A stretch of DNA of 64,000 nucleotides from Setophaga petechia (Eukaryota > Chordata > Aves > Passeriformes > Parulidae), in NCBI GenBank assembly GCA_024362935.1, contig JANCRA010000003.1, positions 6,128,001 to 6,192,000 on the forward strand, given 5' to 3'. The position numbers and the translations under genes are program-made. Every line of letters starts with the position of its first letter. The first letter of the stretch is position 1. Shown piece after piece: positions 62,610-64,000 of this stretch. The notes beneath the pieces were generated by a model. It did no database searches, was not told the DNA's origin, and saw nothing but the letters and a program-made list of their open reading frames with translations.

Positions 62610-64000
62610 TCCAGTGTGTAACAGAGTTCCAGAAGTTCAAGAAACATGCAGAAAAATCTTCTAAAACAAGAAATTTCATAAATTACAGAATTATTTGAAT
62701 CTGGTTTCTATAAGAATGGAGGCTAATTTAATTACGTCATCTCTATATGTGTGTAAGAATTTGTCTTTTCCTCACATTGAACCTATCAGACTCAAAATTT
62801 GAGCAAATTTGCCTAAGGGGTAAGGACTTCAAGAATGCTTTCACAGGTATGATGAGAAAAGGTAGACAGATAAAGAAAGATCTCTTTCATGTACTCATTG
62901 TAGAAATTACTGAAATAATAGTTAAATTCCTACTAAACTCCAGAGAGCACTGAAGTGAAAACAGCTTTTGGTATTTTCCTACGACAAAGGGTTTTTCTCT
63001 AGGTGATCATCTGAAAAACAGCAGAGAATTCATCATAAAGCTGCAGGAAACCATGCTTTATCACTTCTTCTCAAGAAACTGCTTATTGTCTGCTCAGAGA
63101 AATGGCAGAAATAAAGGATTCATGCAAAATAATACATCCTTATACTAATTTAGAATATTGCACAAGGGAATTATTTTGCAAGTTTCCATCTACTGAAACA
63201 ATAGCACAGTTGGAAAATACAAAAGCCAAAAGCTACTATTCACAAACTGCTCTTTAGCTTTAGTGTTGTCTTGCAGCATCCAGATGTAAAGCTTACCACA
63301 GCCCCCCTTGGTGCAAACTAGCACAGCTTCAGGAAAATTAGTATAACTCCACTTGACTGTATTAAACAAGACCTTTAGTTTGTGATATTTCATAAGAAAT
63401 CCATGGAACAGCATGAGCAGAAGATCCCTGACCTGTTGGAACTCAGTATTAATGACTTCTTTTGCTTTAAAATTTATGATTAAAAAACTAAGAACACCCA
63501 CCTTAAAAATGAAAACAGGAAGAAAATAAAAAACCAAAAAAACAAATAAGAGAATACCACATTGCGGAAAAAGTAGAAAATATTTTGCATTCTGCTTCTC
63601 CTAGAATGTCCCTATAAGGACAAAGGTGATGGTTGTCCTAAGCCTTAGTTTGTCCTCAACAGCTTCTTGGAGCAACTGAGAAATGAACTCCTTATGTCCA
63701 TTTCTTCAAGCTTTGATTCAACATAGATGCCAAGTTTTCCATTGTTTTTAAATCTTCTTCCCCGTTGGACACATTTTTCTTTCCCTTGCCTTCTATGTTA
63801 TACCTTGAAGAATTCATTCCTTTTTATGAGGAACATTAAACTTTCCCTTCAGCTGCCTACCCAGGCCACAGAGATGGCAGCAGCCACCTGAGGCAATCTG
63901 TATGTGTCTGGTGCAGCCTCAGGAAGGAACCTAGGGAAGATGTCTTCAGGTTCCTTTTTGCTTCATATTTCTGTCATTTCCACTATCTTTCTTTGTTGGT
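62173..64000. other. Unique non-coding DNA
   Basis: No gene or recognised repeat is seen. The minus-strand frame at 63190-63537 (115 codons) has no recognisable domain. Confidence 0.5.

Overview
This 64 kb window looks like a gene-poor stretch (intergenic or inside a very large intron) of a bird nuclear genome, most likely a songbird. The reasons are vertebrate-style AT-rich unique DNA with few CpGs, several truncated CR1 LINE copies with the typical avian CR1 3' end, and a solo class II retroviral LTR of a type I associate with passerines. That last family memory was not checked. I found no protein-coding exon I can defend, no tRNA or rRNA gene, and no CRISPR array. The open frames in the unique sequence are short, and the longest (159 codons) contains no methionine codon. 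The longest frames of all (185 to 344 codons) exist only because two minisatellites have units without stop codons.

Layout. Positions 1-4887 are unique AT-rich DNA. A 392-bp solo LTR follows (4894-5285) with a perfect 6-bp target duplication, then a TA-rich microsatellite. From 5.3 to 18.6 kb the DNA is unique, with a possible regulatory element near 7.5-7.9 kb and a degenerate three-copy repeat in an LTR-like segment at 17.1-17.5 kb. A 41-nt poly(T) tract at 18.64 kb is followed by an ancient antisense CR1 relic (19.33-19.91 kb). From 20 to 29.8 kb the DNA is unique.

The most unusual block is 29.84-31.3 kb. It holds a short antisense CR1 3' end, a GC hairpin, a CpG-rich solo LTR on the minus strand (30160-30608, 4-bp target duplication), and a 26-bp minisatellite of 11 full copies plus a partial one in GC-rich DNA. 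A minus-strand ATG frame of 185 codons runs through the minisatellite and stops just before the LTR, whose minus-strand poly(A) signal could serve such a transcript.

From 31.3 to 47 kb the DNA is unique, with candidate conserved non-coding segments at 37.3-37.8 and 40.56-40.97 kb. A G/T-rich block with quadruplex potential (47.07-47.23 kb), an approximately 1 kb CR1 relic that keeps part of a broken reverse transcriptase (48.25-49.29 kb), and two CR1 3' ends (50.94-51.23 and 55.96-56.15 kb) follow. Another candidate regulatory segment lies near 57.84-58.26 kb. A second minisatellite of 22 units of 24-27 bp lies at 61613-62172.

All repeat calls rest on reading the sequence and on remembered consensus features; no database search or alignment was run.
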